Below are positions 9,825 to 21,200 of a DNA stretch of 64,000 nucleotides, piece by piece. The stretch comes from Sophora flavescens. Lineage: Eukaryota; Streptophyta; Magnoliopsida; Fabales; Fabaceae. The stretch lies in assembly GCA_030762895.1 (NCBI GenBank), contig CM061065.1, forward strand, positions 66,262,200 to 66,326,199. The letters are read 5' to 3'. The notes under the pieces were generated by a model. It searched no databases, had not been told where the DNA came from, and was given only the letters and a program-made list of their open reading frames with translations. Position 1 is the stretch's first letter. Each line of letters starts with the position of its first letter. The position numbers were made by a program, and so were the translations under genes.

Positions 9825-10267
9825 TGTGACACCCTTCAACCTCGCATGTCAATATAAAACATTTACTTAAAATAGGTAATTATAAAACATGCATTTATTT
9901 GATTAAAATAAAAACTTGGATAAAAAGGTTTCACACCTCAACGAAAACAATGCGGAAATAACATAGTTTTAAAACAATAAAACATAAACAAGACAGATAA
10001 AGAAAACCCAACCCCGATGTCACATTACAGAGCTGGTATAACCAATCCGAATAACAATTCAGATAAACAACCGAAATTAAACATAACTAACTACTAGAAG
10101 CGGCTCCTCGGAGTCACTCCTCAGCAAGCTGCTCACCGTCCTCTGCAAGGTGCCGATCAGGCCAAACAAACAACAAACAACAGGGAGTAAGAATCATGTA
10201 AACATATACGGCATAGAGATAGGAAGCAGGGTAAAACATACAGCATAGCATCATCATAACATACATC

Positions 10268-10300
<33 letters not shown>

Positions 10301-10310
10301 ACACACACAC

Positions 10311-10394
<84 letters not shown>
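10268..10394. repeat. Compound (CA)n(TA)n(CA)n microsatellite
   Basis: Dinucleotide tract in the right LTR A; the left LTR has only AT at this place. Apparent reading frames through it (YIYIYI, VCVCVC) are artefacts. Confidence 0.95.
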
Positions 10395-10395
<1 letters not shown>

Positions 10396-11104
10396 TCAAC
10401 ATCATATCAACCAAAAATGCTATGCAATGCAATGCCATACTACTACACTACTCCAACATGCATGTGGATCCAACTAACTCAGGATGTCAACTTCGAGTTA
10501 CATATCCGTATTGGCCATATCAGCACCAACACCGACAGTTCACCAACCATTGAACCCCATGGATAGCCGCGTATCATAACCGGATACGCACCTCGGGGGC
10601 GCACGGTTCACCAAACCATGGGTGAACCACCCGAGACTTGGGCTAGATCATCATAACAGGACGACCTCCCCTATGTTAAACATCCCCCTCAACATCATCT
10701 CCAATGCTCTATGCAAATGGCACAACAACAAACAAGACGACCACCTCCTTTGCTTGGGCCATCAAAGCACCCAAGACTTATCACCAACATCAACATCAAC
10801 ACCTTAGACCCAAATCGTGGGGTCAAGGCCCCCTTGGCCAAAAAGCACCATGGTCCAACATAACAACATCTCCACCAAAACGCATTTAGACCCATTTGGT
10901 CAAAAAGCACCAAAGCGTAACAACGTGCGGTAACCTGTTAGGCACCGACTTAACCAACTCATCTTTATAATCCTCTTAGTTAATCATTAACCAAGTTATC
11001 TAAGTTCCATTATTCGGTTATTACATTGTTACATCACTACTGGGGATAATTGGGGTCAATACCCCTTAATTTCCTTTAATTTGGTTTCTGATCAGGATGG
11101 GAAA

Positions 11105-11294
11105 CACGGGCGTGCTTGTCCCCAGCACAGTCGTGCTTCCACTTAAGTGGAGCACGGTCGTGCTCTCTATTAGGCACGGTCGTGCTCATACAGCATAGTC
11201 GTGCTCCTCTGCTGCACGGCCGTGCTAACTGTACGACCATTTTATAGAATTCAAACTGGGAGCATGGGCGTGTTCCCTGTTCTGCACGGCCGTG
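11105..11294. repeat. CACGGNCGTG palindrome array, eight copies
   Basis: Sites begin at 11105, 11126, 11153, 11175, 11194, 11215, 11263 and 11285, spacings 21, 27, 22, 19, 21, 48 and 22 bp. Three copies have decayed (CACAGTCGTG, CATAGTCGTG, CATGGGCGTG). Two more copies than in the left LTR. Confidence 0.85.
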
Positions 11295-12327
11295 CTCAAT
11301 GCACAACAATACTGATTTGGGTAGGAAACAGAGCTTGGTTCTTGGGTAAAAACTCTCTAAACACTCTCAAATAAGAACCTAGGGTCCTTGGACTAATCCA
11401 TTGGCATCAAAACTCACCTTCCACTAACAATTCATAATTAGTTAACAACCTTAAGTAATTAATCCTTAGTTACTATATCAATTAGGGGTCCTAAATTAAC
11501 CAATTAGGGCCTTTATCAACGTGTTACCTTAATCAACATAAATCAACCAAACAATCATAGTATCCACAACATCAGCCAACATATTTGTGGTATAATATCA
11601 ACCAACTCAGCCAATGTGGTCAACAACAACAACGATACATATATCATTATATCCCACATAAAACAATCACTCATAATTATAAACATATAATCATGGTATT
11701 CCAACAACCAACATGTAATCATATAACATAGCCAAAGCCAACAATCATCTTCATAACATCATGTTCATATTAGCAGTAACAACGTAACCATCAAGAACAT
11801 GCTATGAACATAGGCATGTAAAACAATAATCCACATGTTATCATAACAAATTAAACCAACAAGTTAATCATATCATCAAACATAGCAAACCGGGGTTATG
11901 GGAACCCCTTTACCTTACACTACCCCCAATGCTTATGATATACACTACCCTTCTCCCCATACCTGGAATAGATATCACGATTCAAAAGAGAGAAATAAGA
12001 TCCACTTGGGTCCCGTCTCACAGGCGCTTGTCTACAACGTCAAGAACGACAAGGAGACACTTTGGTTCAACTCTAAGATCAAGAAATCATAAGGAAAAGA
12101 TCAAGAACTTGAACGAAAGAACACAAGGAACAAGCTGCATGAATTTTACCGTTTCTAAAGTTCCAAACATCATGCACAGTGAACCCCTATTCGTAGCGAT
12201 GATGTCCAATCAAGAAGCAATGAAGAACGATACAAGAACGGGTTCTCTAGAGAGAGTTTTCTAGAGACGGTTGATGGAAATTGAGAGAAAAAGAAAAGGG
12301 AGGCAGTTCTGAGTGTTGGGACGTGAC

Positions 12328-12808
12328 ATGTCCATGTCCACCCTCCAGTGCGACCCCTTCCACGACCGCGTCCATGTCCACCCTCCTGTGCTAGTTCCAT
12401 AACTGACCTGCAGAGCAAATTCAGTTAAACCGCAACCAGAAAATGAAACGTTTATTTATGTACTAACACACATTACTTCTAAGAAGTAATTCAAACAATT
12501 ACTAATCAGAGAAATTATTTGCTGGTTGCTTTCGGAAAATTTATTTATTTCAAGCTAGAAAACTCAAGTGTAAAAATTTTCTTCTACAAGAACACTCTGT
12601 AAAACCAAGATACATACATTAAACAATAAAATCATATTGTACATCTCCTCACACAAGGAAATAATCATGTTTCATAAATAACATCCTCACAGCATACACT
12701 TTTACACTAGGAGTTTCGATTTTCAAAAAAAAAATTAAACAAAGACTCCTAAGCTGGTCGCCTTACAAGACATCTACTGGAAAAATTATGTGGTCCTTCT
12801 CACAATCA
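12328..12808 (-). other. Left piece of Ty3-type remnant D
   Basis: Sequence between the broken LTR A and the SIRE insertion. On the minus strand a short frame reads ELAQEGGHGRGRGRGRTGG (near 12328-12405), like the Gly/Arg-rich start of a Ty3 gag, with a repeated GGGTGGACATGGACRYG segment. The rest is AT-rich with no gene. It continues at 21201 beyond the SIRE element. Confidence 0.4.
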
Positions 12809-12813
12809 AACAT

Positions 12814-14510
12814 CGTTGTTTTGGCTTCAGCGACCCAGGGGGGGTGTGAATTGAGTTTTCTTAAAATATTTCCCTCTTAAAACTTTTCAAATCAGAGTTC
12901 ATGATCTTTTACAAGATCAATGAAGGGCTTATATAAAATCTTGAATAGAAGGTGATGAAGATTAGAAAGATTAATTCAGAATAGATTCAGGTTTAATAAC
13001 TTAGTAATAACAAGATACAGAAACTGATTAAGCCTTTAAAGATTAAGAACAAGTTATGCAAGTTTCAGTTTCAATATAGTTCAGTTTCAGCAATCAAGAA
13101 TGGTTTTGATCAACTCAGTTTTGAACGTAGATAACACATACTTGATTACAATCACACTCAGGTTTCAATACAGTTTATACAGATCAATAACAAAAATTAT
13201 ATTGAACTTTAAACATCAAAATCACAGGTTCTTGATCATAAACAGAAAGTAAAGGAGTTTGAGTTTAGAGATACTACACAACCAGATTTATCCTGGTTCA
13301 GTCACCTCCACTGTGACCTACATCCAATCCCCACTCCACCTGTGGGATTTCACACACTAACACACAAGTTTTACCAGGTAACTTGAAAAACCTTTACCCC
13401 ACAGAGCACTCATTCACCTCGAGATACCACACTCTTGTGAAGAGACTCAATGTTCAACCTTAGGGATACCTCACCCTAATCACTATGAGAGACTCCCTCT
13501 CTCTTTACAATAAAAAGTAAAACAAAAGTTGATTCCTAACTCTCAATAGTCAGAAAACAAATTGAAGCACTTATGAGAACGAAACGCTCTTTTCACAGTA
13601 AGCTCAAGAAAGATGATGAATGATATGTGTTCTGTTGTTATAATTGATATTGTAAAAAGTTTTTCCTTTGATCCCTTTATATATAGAAAACAAGTTATAG
13701 TCATTGGGATCAGTCAAAACAGATTTGGATCTGGTTAACAAAATATGTTTTCTTGATTCTGGTTCTTGAAATAAGATTCTGATAGTTCTTATAGAATTCA
13801 TGTCCATCTAGCCATTAAGATTTTACATTCGGACGGGCTAGTAGATGAGCTCCATATGCCACGTCATTGGACGGAGCTTCTCATTTAGCAAGTCCAAAGA
13901 CTAGTGTGGACGAGCGTTTCTGTCACTTTAGTGGATGAGCGTTTCTGTCACTTTAGTGGACGAGCACTTCTGTCACTTTAGTGGACGAGCGCTTGTATCA
14001 CTTTAGTGGACGAGCGCTTCTGTCACTTTAGTGGACGAGCGCTTGTATCACTTTAGTGGACGTCTTCTTCTATTACTTGTGTTGGACGTACGCTTCTATC
14101 ACTTGTGTTGGACGAGCGCTTCTTATGAAATCTTATTTCCAAAAATCATTTTCATTTAAGGAAAACTTATTCCTTTTAATGCATGTTATGAAAATTGATT
14201 TTCTTTCATGCATCTTTTCAATTGAGCTTTTTTGTGACTAAGACATTTCTTTCTCTTACAGATCATCTAAGACTTAAATCTAAATTTCTCCGTTAAGATT
14301 TTGTCTTGATGATTCCTTTGATCTCTGTCTTTGCTCTTTGACTCCTCCATGTGGCTCTTTTGATTTCCTCAAGTTCTTCCTTGTCTTTGCTCACTGAACT
14401 TGTTGATTACTGCTTGATACATGTCTTTGAAAATTTGACACTAAAACACTTGCATACACATTAAGTTGTATTTGTCATATATCAAAATCTCTAAGTCATT
14501 GAATCTAACA
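12814..14510 (-). repeat. 3' LTR of the SIRE-like element
   Basis: Begins TGTTAGATTC on the minus strand; its final base pair is changed from the expected CA (plus strand starts cg instead of tg). A TATATAAA box lies at 13676-13683 (minus), downstream of the 25-bp array. It differs from the right LTR by scattered substitutions and one array unit. Confidence 0.93.
13906..14126 (-). promoter_or_regulatory. 25-bp tandem array in U3 of SIRE-like LTR
   Basis: Units starting GTGGACGAGCGCTTCTGTCA begin at 13906, 13931, 13956, 13981, 14006, 14031 and 14056, then two diverged units. Each holds the core GGACGAGCGCTT. The array lies about 220 bp upstream of the TATA box. The right LTR (20618-20815) has one unit fewer. 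Confidence 0.85.
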
Positions 14511-14524
14511 ATCTCCCCATTTTT
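14511..14524 (-). other. Polypurine tract of the SIRE-like element
   Basis: AAAAATGGGGAGAT on the minus strand, directly before the 3' LTR. Confidence 0.85.
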
Positions 14525-15021
14525 GATTATGACAAACCTTTTAACAAATTATAAAATCAGAGTATAAGTGTAGCAGACGCTAAGTGTTTTTGACAAATTT
14601 ATATCATGGTATCAGAGCAGCCAGAGCATAAGTATATCAGAGCAAAAAAAAAATATTAACAGAACATTGATTTACCCCCCATTAATCATGTAAGCTTATT
14701 AGCTCCCCCTCAACATATGCATGTATAATTCTTAATTATCCCTTTTCTCTATATCATACGTTTTTATGTATAATTTGTTATTATCCCCTTTCTCTATATC
14801 ATATTTTTTTCTCCCCCTTTTGGCATTATCAAAAAGGTAAAGAAAAGAAACATTCAAAGCAATAGAGAAGGTAAGCATTTTAAACATTCAAACATAGCAT
14901 ATAAAATTGTTCGTGATAGAGGGATAGGTGCATGGACAAATCAAAGAATAAGTGCGTCCATCTAATTTTCCTCCCGTTTTTGATTTTCTTCTGTTTCTTT
15001 AGAGATTAGATATAGGATTGA
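14525..15021. other. Non-coding 3' region of the SIRE-like element
   Basis: About 500 bp between the RNase H stop and the polypurine tract, with repeated CTCCCCCTTT-type runs (polypurine on the minus strand) and no open frame. SIRE elements of some species carry an env-like frame here; this one does not. Confidence 0.6.
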
Positions 15022-16440
15022 TCAACTATGCCCAATTCTGTTCAAGGGCTTGGTAAAAATATCTACAAGTTGTGTAGTTGTATCAACATATTCAATCTCA
15101 ATTTCTCTATTTTGTATATGATCTCTAATGAAATGATGTCTGATTTCTATGTGTTTAGTTCTAGAGTGCATTATGGGATTCTTAGTTAGGTTAATTGCAC
15201 TCGTATTATCACATCTAATAGGAACTTGGTTTAGTTGCACACCCTAATCAACTAATTGTTGTTTCATCCATAAAACTTGTGTACAACAGCTACTAGCTGC
15301 TACATATTTAGCCTCTGTAGTGGATAATGCCACACTAGATTGTCTCTTACTGAACCATGATACTAATGAGTTTCCTAGTAAATGGCAAGTTCCACTTGTA
15401 CTCTTTCTGTCTAGTTTACAACCAGCAAAATCAGAGTCTGAATAGCTAATTAAAGTACATGTAGCTCCCTTGGGATACCATAATCCCATGTCTTTTGTTC
15501 CTAACAGATACTTTATTATCCTTTTAACTGCTGTTAAGTGTGATTCTTTTGGATTTGCTTGATACCTAGCACACATGCATACAGTAAACATGATATTTGG
15601 CCTACTAGCAGTAAGATAAAGTAGTGAGCCTATCATACCTCTGAATTTAAAAACTTCAACAGGTTTACCTTGCTCATCCTTGTCCAGATAATAGGAGGTA
15701 CTCATTGGAGTAGCCATCTCCTTAGCGTTTTCCATGCCAAACTTCTTGATTAACTCATTGCAGTACTTGGTTTGGCTAACAAAGATTCCATTTTCAGTTT
15801 GCTTTATTTCCAGTCCAAGGAAAAAGTTCAGCTCACCCATCATTGACATTTCAAACTCACTCTACATAAGACTTACAAATTCTTTGCACAAATGCTCATT
15901 AGTGGCACCAAAAATTATATCATCCACATATATTTGTACAAGTAAAATGTTGTGTGCCTTTTTCTTACTGAACAAAGTTGTGTCAACTTTACCTCTTTTA
16001 AATCCTTTTTCAATGAGAAAATTACTTAACCTTTCATACCAAGCTCTAGGAGCTTGCTTTAAACCATATAGTGCTTTAGACAGTTTATAAACATGGTTAG
16101 GCAATTCATTAATTATTCTCAAAACCAGGTGGTTGACCAACTTACACTTCCTCTTGTATAAATCCATTTAAGAAAGCACTCTTAACATCCATTTGATACA
16201 ATTTAAATCCCATTATGCAAGCATAAGCAAGTAGCATTCTTATAGCTTCTAATCTTGCTACTGGTGCATATGTTTCATCATAATATATGCATTCTTCTTG
16301 GTTATACCCTTTGGCTACCAATCTAGCCTTGTTTCTTACAATTATACCATTTTCATCTAGTTTATTCCTAAAACCCATTTTGTACCTATTACTTGACAGT
16401 TCTTGGGTTTAGGCACTAGTTTCCAAACTTGGTTTCTTTC
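15022..16440 (-). pseudogene. Reverse transcriptase-RNase H, SIRE-like element
   Basis: Synthesises element DNA and removes the RNA strand. Visible in order: KWVFRNKLDENG, ARLVAKGYNQEE, DETYAPVARLEAIRMLLAYA, QMDVKSAFLNGFIQEEV, PPGFE, YKLSKALYGLKQAPRAWYER, catalytic VQIYVDDIIFGATN, GELNFFLGLEIKQTENGIFV, SLLYLTASRPNIMF, then RNase H with SDSDFAGCKLDRKSTSGTCH, SVALSTTEAKYVAAS and TKHIEIRHHFIRDHI. Lesions: stops and a frameshift around 16095-16145, a TAG near 15850 and a TAG near 15241. Catalytic residues are intact, so inactivation looks recent. Confidence 0.92.
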
Positions 16441-17779
16441 AAACCGGTTTAACTCATCTTGCATAGCCATCATCCAATGTTCATCAATTATAGCATCATC
16501 TATGTTCTTAGGTTCTACTTAAGACACAAATGCCATATGATTACAAGCATTTCAAAGAGATTGTCTAGTAGTTACCCCCTTTGTAATTTCACCAATGATG
16601 TTATCAATTGGATGATTTCTGACAGTCCTCCATTCCTTTGGTAGGTCTGGTTGTTGTTCTGTTTGCTCCTACTGTAGCGATTCGTTCTTTAAGCTTTCAT
16701 CTTCTTCATTGTCATGTTTCTCTTCTAGGAGAGTTTTCTCAATTGAATCTGCAAGATCATCAATAACAGAATCATTTCCCAACCTTTTTGGGGTTAGACT
16801 CATCAAATGTCACATGCACAGATTACTCAATTGTTTGTGTTCTCTTATTATATATTCTAAATGCTTTACTAGATAGAGAGTAACCTAGGAAAATTCCTTC
16901 ATCATCCTTTGCATCAAATTTTCCAAAATTATTCTTTCCATTGTTAAGAACAAAGCATTTGCAACCAAAAACATGTAAATGTGCTATATTTGGTTTTCTT
17001 CCTTTGTAAAGCTCATAAGGGGTTTTCTTTAAGATTGGTCTTATCAAGACTCTATTTACCACATAGCAGGATGTATTGACATCATCTGCCCAAAAATGTT
17101 TTGGCAAGCTAGAGTCGTTCAACATAGTTCTTTCTATCTCCTCTAATGATCTATTCTTTCTTTCCACTACTCCATTTTGTTGTGGAGTTCTAGGAGAAGA
17201 AAAATTATGCTGAATGCCATGCTCATCACAAAAGTTTTCAAACACTTCATTTTGAAATTCTCCCCCATGATCACTTCTTATAAAAACAATTTTCACGTCC
17301 TTTTCATTTTGCACAATTTTTGCCATTTTCTTAAATGCAGCAAATGAATCACTCTTATGAGATAGAAAATATGTCCATGTATATCTAGAGTAATCATCTA
17401 CTATTATCAATGGATACGAGTTACCACCAAAGCTTTTGGTTCTAGATGGACCAAATAAATCCTTGTGTAAAAGTTGCAAGGGTCTAGTTGTTGAAACAAT
17501 GTTCTTTGGTTTAAAAGAGACCTTAACTTGCTTTCCTTTTTGACATGCATCACATAGTCCATCTTTCACAAATTTCAGTTTAGGCAAACCAACTACAAGA
17601 TCTTTACGAATCAGTTTCTTCAAGTGGTTCATGTGAATGTGTGCAATTCTTCTATGCCAAAGCCAATTCTCTTCTTCTTTTGAAATAAGATAGCATGCAG
17701 TATTTGAAGAGATATTATCTAAATCAAGCATATAGATGTTATTTGTCCTATGTCCAATTAATTTCAAATTTTTCGTCAT
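16441..17779 (-). pseudogene. Integrase and linker, SIRE-like element
   Basis: Inserts the DNA copy into the genome. The 318-codon open stretch (16823-17779) holds the GAG-pre-integrase zinc finger (WLWHRRIAHIHMNHL ... CDACQKGK: H, H, C, C), then the catalytic core with all three acidic residues visible: D in LLHKDLFGP, D in FIRSDHGGEF and E in GVVERKNRSLEEIE. It ends with FGCKCFVLNN and FLGYSLSSKAFRIYN. The linker to RT (16441-16822) includes HVTFDESNPK-type sequence with a few stops, then DEHWMMAMQDELNRFERNQV. Of the pol pieces in this window it is among the best preserved. It overlaps the protease frame by 32 bp in a different frame, so a frameshift separates them. Confidence 0.93.
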
Positions 17780-18059
17780 GCCGATTTTCTATTAAGCAAC
17801 TATTGGAATTGAATTTTAGCTTAAAGCCTTTGTCACATAGTTGACTGATACTTAATAGGTTGTGTTTCAGTTCCTCAACATATAGTACATCCTCAATGAT
17901 TGTTGTTGAGTCACTTCCAATGTTGCCAATGCCAAGTATTCTCCCTTTATTATTGTCTCCATAGGTAGCACTACCACTTGACTTAGGGGTAAAGGAAATG
18001 AACTTGGTTTTGTCTCCAGTCATGTGCTTGGAACAGCCACTGTCAAGATACCATTTCAC
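17748..18059 (-). pseudogene. Aspartic protease, SIRE-like element
   Basis: Cleaves the polyprotein. Starts KWYLDSGCSKHMTGDKTKF, with the copia-type catalytic D-S-G, followed by VLYVEELKHNLLSISQLCDK, the standard end of copia protease. Length (about 100 codons) is normal. A stop separates it from gag upstream and the frame shifts before integrase. In an intact element these are one polyprotein. Confidence 0.9.
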
Positions 18060-18093
18060 ATTCTTGGCTTTCCAATAAACCTACAAAACAGAA

Positions 18094-19439
18094 TCATGTT
18101 TTTGCTTTAGGTACCCAAATCTGTTTGGGTCCTTTTGAGTTAGTTCCAGCAATAGTTCCTTTAGGAACCCATATATACTTAGACTCATTATAAGTAGATT
18201 TTCTATAATGACATGCAGAAGCTGTGTGACCTTTTCTAGCATAAAAATTGGATTTAACAAATGGTGTGTTTGATGTCTTAGGTGCAGCAAAAGAAGGTTG
18301 ATAATTAGAACTTACTTCACTTTTTGAATCGCTACGATTGCTGGCCATCAAACACAAGTTTGCCTCCTCAGATTCAGATTCGTCAGTGGAATCTACATCA
18401 TTATCATCCCAAGAATTGTAGGCCTTTCTTGGCTTTCTCCATTTCTTGTCCTTTGAGTCAAACTTTTCAGTTTTGTCCTTCTTTTGCAGTTTTGGACAGT
18501 CAAGCTTCATGTGGCAAATCTTTCCACATTCAAAGCATGTGATGTTATTGGAAGAGTTGTCACCTTTGCTGAAATTTTTCCTTTGAAAAGTGGTTGGCTT
18601 TCTTTTGAAGTTGCCTTTCTTCTTTAGGAACTTCTTGAAATTTCTAAATAGCATTCCCATCTCTTCTTCAAATTGTGTCTCTTGTGCTGAATCATCGTCA
18701 TCACTGTTTTCTATTTCTCTGACTTGTGATTTCAGAGTCAATCCCTTCTTTCTTTTATCAGTTTATTCACTCTCATTCAGTCTGTTCAACTCCAATTCAT
18801 GTTCTTGCAGTTTTCCAAACAATATGGCAATGGTCATTGATGAGAGGTCTCTAGATTCTGAGATTGCAGTGACTTTAGGTTGCCATTCCCTGCTCAAGCA
18901 TCTCAGCATCTTATTACTTTGTTAATTTGATCCTCATTTGAGATTGTCTTTCCAAGACCAGCCAATTGATTTACAATGTGTTTGAATCTCTTTTGCATTT
19001 CAGTCATAGGTCCTCCTCCATTCATTCTGAACAGCTCATACTCAAGTGTAAGGGTGTTCATTCTTGCTCTTTTGACATCTGAGGTTCCTTCATGTGTTAC
19101 TTGCAATGCATCCCACATCTCTTTTACTGATTTGCAATTTGAAACCCTGAAAAACTAATCACGACTTAAAGCAGATGTTATAATATTCTTAACACGTGCA
19201 TTATATTTAATTCTTTTCTTATCATCCTCATTCCATTCAGTTTTAGGCTTATTTCTCGGAGCACCATTAGCATCTACAGTAGAGGGGACAAATGGTCCAT
19301 TTTCTACTGCATCCAAAATGTCGCCTGCTGCCTCAAGAAAGATTACCATTATTTCCTTCCAATAGATATACTCAGATCCATTGAAGGCGGGAGGGCGTGC
19401 AAGGGAAACCCCTTCATTCAAACAGTCATTGGAAGCCAT
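18094..19439 (-). pseudogene. Gag, SIRE-like element
   Basis: Forms the particle and binds RNA. From an ATG at 19439: ARPPAFNGSEYIYWKEIM (DUF4219/UBN2-type start), KTEWNEDDKKRIKYNAR, then after a stop near 19155 MWDALQVTHEGTSDVKRARM and TLEYELFRMNGG, a break near 18900, and the C-terminal part with the zinc knuckle CFECGKICHMKLDC (CX2CX4HX4C; the fifth residue of the spacer varies). Acidic and lysine-rich stretches and EEANLCLMA follow, then another knuckle-like FYARKGHTASACHY whose first cysteines are lost. At least two stops and one frameshift. The start was chosen because it precedes the conserved PPAFNG motif. Confidence 0.88.
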
Positions 19440-19474
19440 GATCTTATAACTATTAAGCCAAACTGAAAAGTTTA

Positions 19475-19486
19475 GCTCTGATGCCA
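19475..19486 (-). other. Primer-binding site, SIRE-like element
   Basis: TGGCATCAGAGC on the minus strand, one base different from the initiator Met-tRNA site TGGTATCAGAGC, two bases from the LTR end. Confidence 0.85.
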
Positions 19487-19488
19487 AT

Positions 19489-21195
19489 TGTTGTTTTGGC
19501 TTCAACGACTTAAGAGGGGGAGGGGGGGTGGATTGAGTTTTCTTAAAATATTTCCCTCTTAAAACTTTTCAAATCAGAGTTGCGGATTTGTGGCCTCAGG
19601 ATCTTTTACAAGATCAACGAAGGGCTTATATAAAATCTTGAATAGAAGGTGATGAAGATAAGAAAGATTAATTCAGAATAGATTCAGGTTTAAAAACACA
19701 GTAATAACAAGATACAGAAACTGATTAAGCCTTTAAAGATTAAGAACAAGTTATGCAAGTTTCAGTATAGTTCAGTTTCAGCAATCAAGAATGATTTTGA
19801 TCAACTTAGTTTTGAACGCAGACAACACAGACTTGATTACAATCACACTCAGGTTTCAATATAGTTTATACAGATCAAGAACAGAAATTATATTGAACAT
19901 TAAACATCAAAATCACAGGTTCTTGATCATAAACTGAAAGTAAAGGAGTTTGAGTTTAGAGATACTACACAACCAGATTTATCCTGGTTCAGTCACCTCC
20001 ATTGTGACCTACATCCAGTCCCCACTCCACCTGTGGGATTTCACACACTAACACACAAGCTTTACTAGGTAGCTTGAAAAACTTTTACACCACAGAGCAC
20101 TCCTTCACATCGAGATACCACACTTTTGTGAAGAGACTCAATGTTCAATCTTAGGGATACCTCACCCTAATCACTCTGAGAGACTCCCTCTCTCTTTACA
20201 ATCAAAAGTAAAACAAAAGTTGATTCCTAACTCTCAATAGTCAGATAAACAAATTGAAGCACTTATGAGAACGAAACACTCTTTTCACCGTAAGCTCAAG
20301 AAAGATGATGAATGATATGTGTTCTGTTGTTATAATTGATACCGTAAAAAGTGTTCCTTTGATCCCTCTATATATAGAAAACAAGTTATAGTCGTTGGGA
20401 TCAATCAAAACGGATTTGGATCTGATTAACAGAATATGTTTTCTTGATTCTGGTTCTTGAAATAATATTCTGATAGTTCTTAAAGAATTCGCGTCCATCT
20501 TGAAAATAACCGCGTCTATATAGCCATTAATATTTTACATTCGGACGGGCTAGTAAACGAGCTCCATATGCCACATCATTGGACGGAGCTTCTCATTTAG
20601 CAAGTCCAAAGACTAGTGTGGTCGAGCGTTTCTGTCACTTTAGTGGACGAACACTTCTATCAATTTAGTGGACGAGCGCTTGTATCACTTTAGTGGACGA
20701 GCACTTCTGTCACTTTAGTGGACGAGCGCTTGTATCACTTTAGTGAACGTCCGCTTCTATTACTTGTGTTGGACGTGCGCTTCTATCACTTGTATTGGAT
20801 GACCGCTTCCTATGAAATCTTATTTCCAAAAATCATTTTCATTTAACGAAAACTTATTCCTTTTAATGCAGGTTATGAAAATTGATTTTCTTTCATGCAT
20901 CTTTTCAATTGAGCTTCTTTGTAACTAAGGGATTTCTTTCTCTTACAGATCATCTAAGACTTAACTCTAAATTTCTCCATTAAGCTTTTGTCTTGATGAT
21001 TCCTTTGATCTCTGTCTTTGCTCTTTGACTCCCCATGGGGATCTTTTGATTTCTTCAAGTTCTTCCTTGTCTTTGCTCATTGAACTTGTTGATTACTGCT
21101 TGATACATGTCTTTGCAATTTGACACTAAAACACTTGCATACACATTAACTTGTGTTTGTCATATATCAAAATCTCTAAGTCATTGAATCTAACA
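19489..21195 (-). repeat. 5' LTR of the SIRE-like element
   Basis: TG...CA boundaries intact, followed by the aacat duplication. Contains the 25-bp array at 20618-20815 and a TATA-like CTATATATAG on the minus strand near 20370. Confidence 0.93.
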
Positions 21196-21200
21196 AACAT

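Larger units (their letters stand above)
329..12327 (-). mobile_element. Element A: Tekay-like Ty3/gypsy retrotransposon, defective
   Basis: Two long terminal repeats in the same orientation flank pol remnants read on the minus strand. Order from high to low coordinate: truncated 5' LTR, Met-tRNA primer-binding site, protease tail, RT, RNase H, integrase zinc finger, solo LTR C1 insertion, integrase C-terminus, polypurine tract, 3' LTR. Gag and the integrase core are missing. The right LTR stops at 12327, losing roughly the first 880 bp of the LTR relative to the left copy, so no target-site duplication can be tested. The clade is inferred from the RT and integrase C-terminal sequence and the long LTRs. 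Confidence 0.88.
9825..12327 (-). repeat. 5' LTR of element A, truncated
   Basis: Matches 329-3209 up to GGGACGTGAC, then breaks into unrelated sequence, so the U3 start (about 880 bp by comparison) is lost. It carries the same small frame (stop at 10114), the same hairpin region (about 10480-10630) and an enlarged CACGG array. Confidence 0.9.
12814..21195 (-). mobile_element. Full-length SIRE-like Ty1/copia retrotransposon
   Basis: 8.4-kb element with two LTRs of 1697 and 1707 bp and a perfect 5-bp target duplication aacat (12809-12813 and 21196-21200). Order on the minus strand: LTR, Met-tRNA primer site, gag, protease, integrase, RT, RNase H, polypurine tract, LTR, which is the copia order. 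Pol is broken by a few stops and one frameshift. No env-like frame lies between RNase H and the LTR. The SIRE-like call comes from the RT/RNase H and linker sequence. Confidence 0.95.

Noticed and set aside
13906..14126. CRISPR array
   Set aside because: Direct repeats abut without unique spacers and lie in an LTR of a plant retrotransposon.
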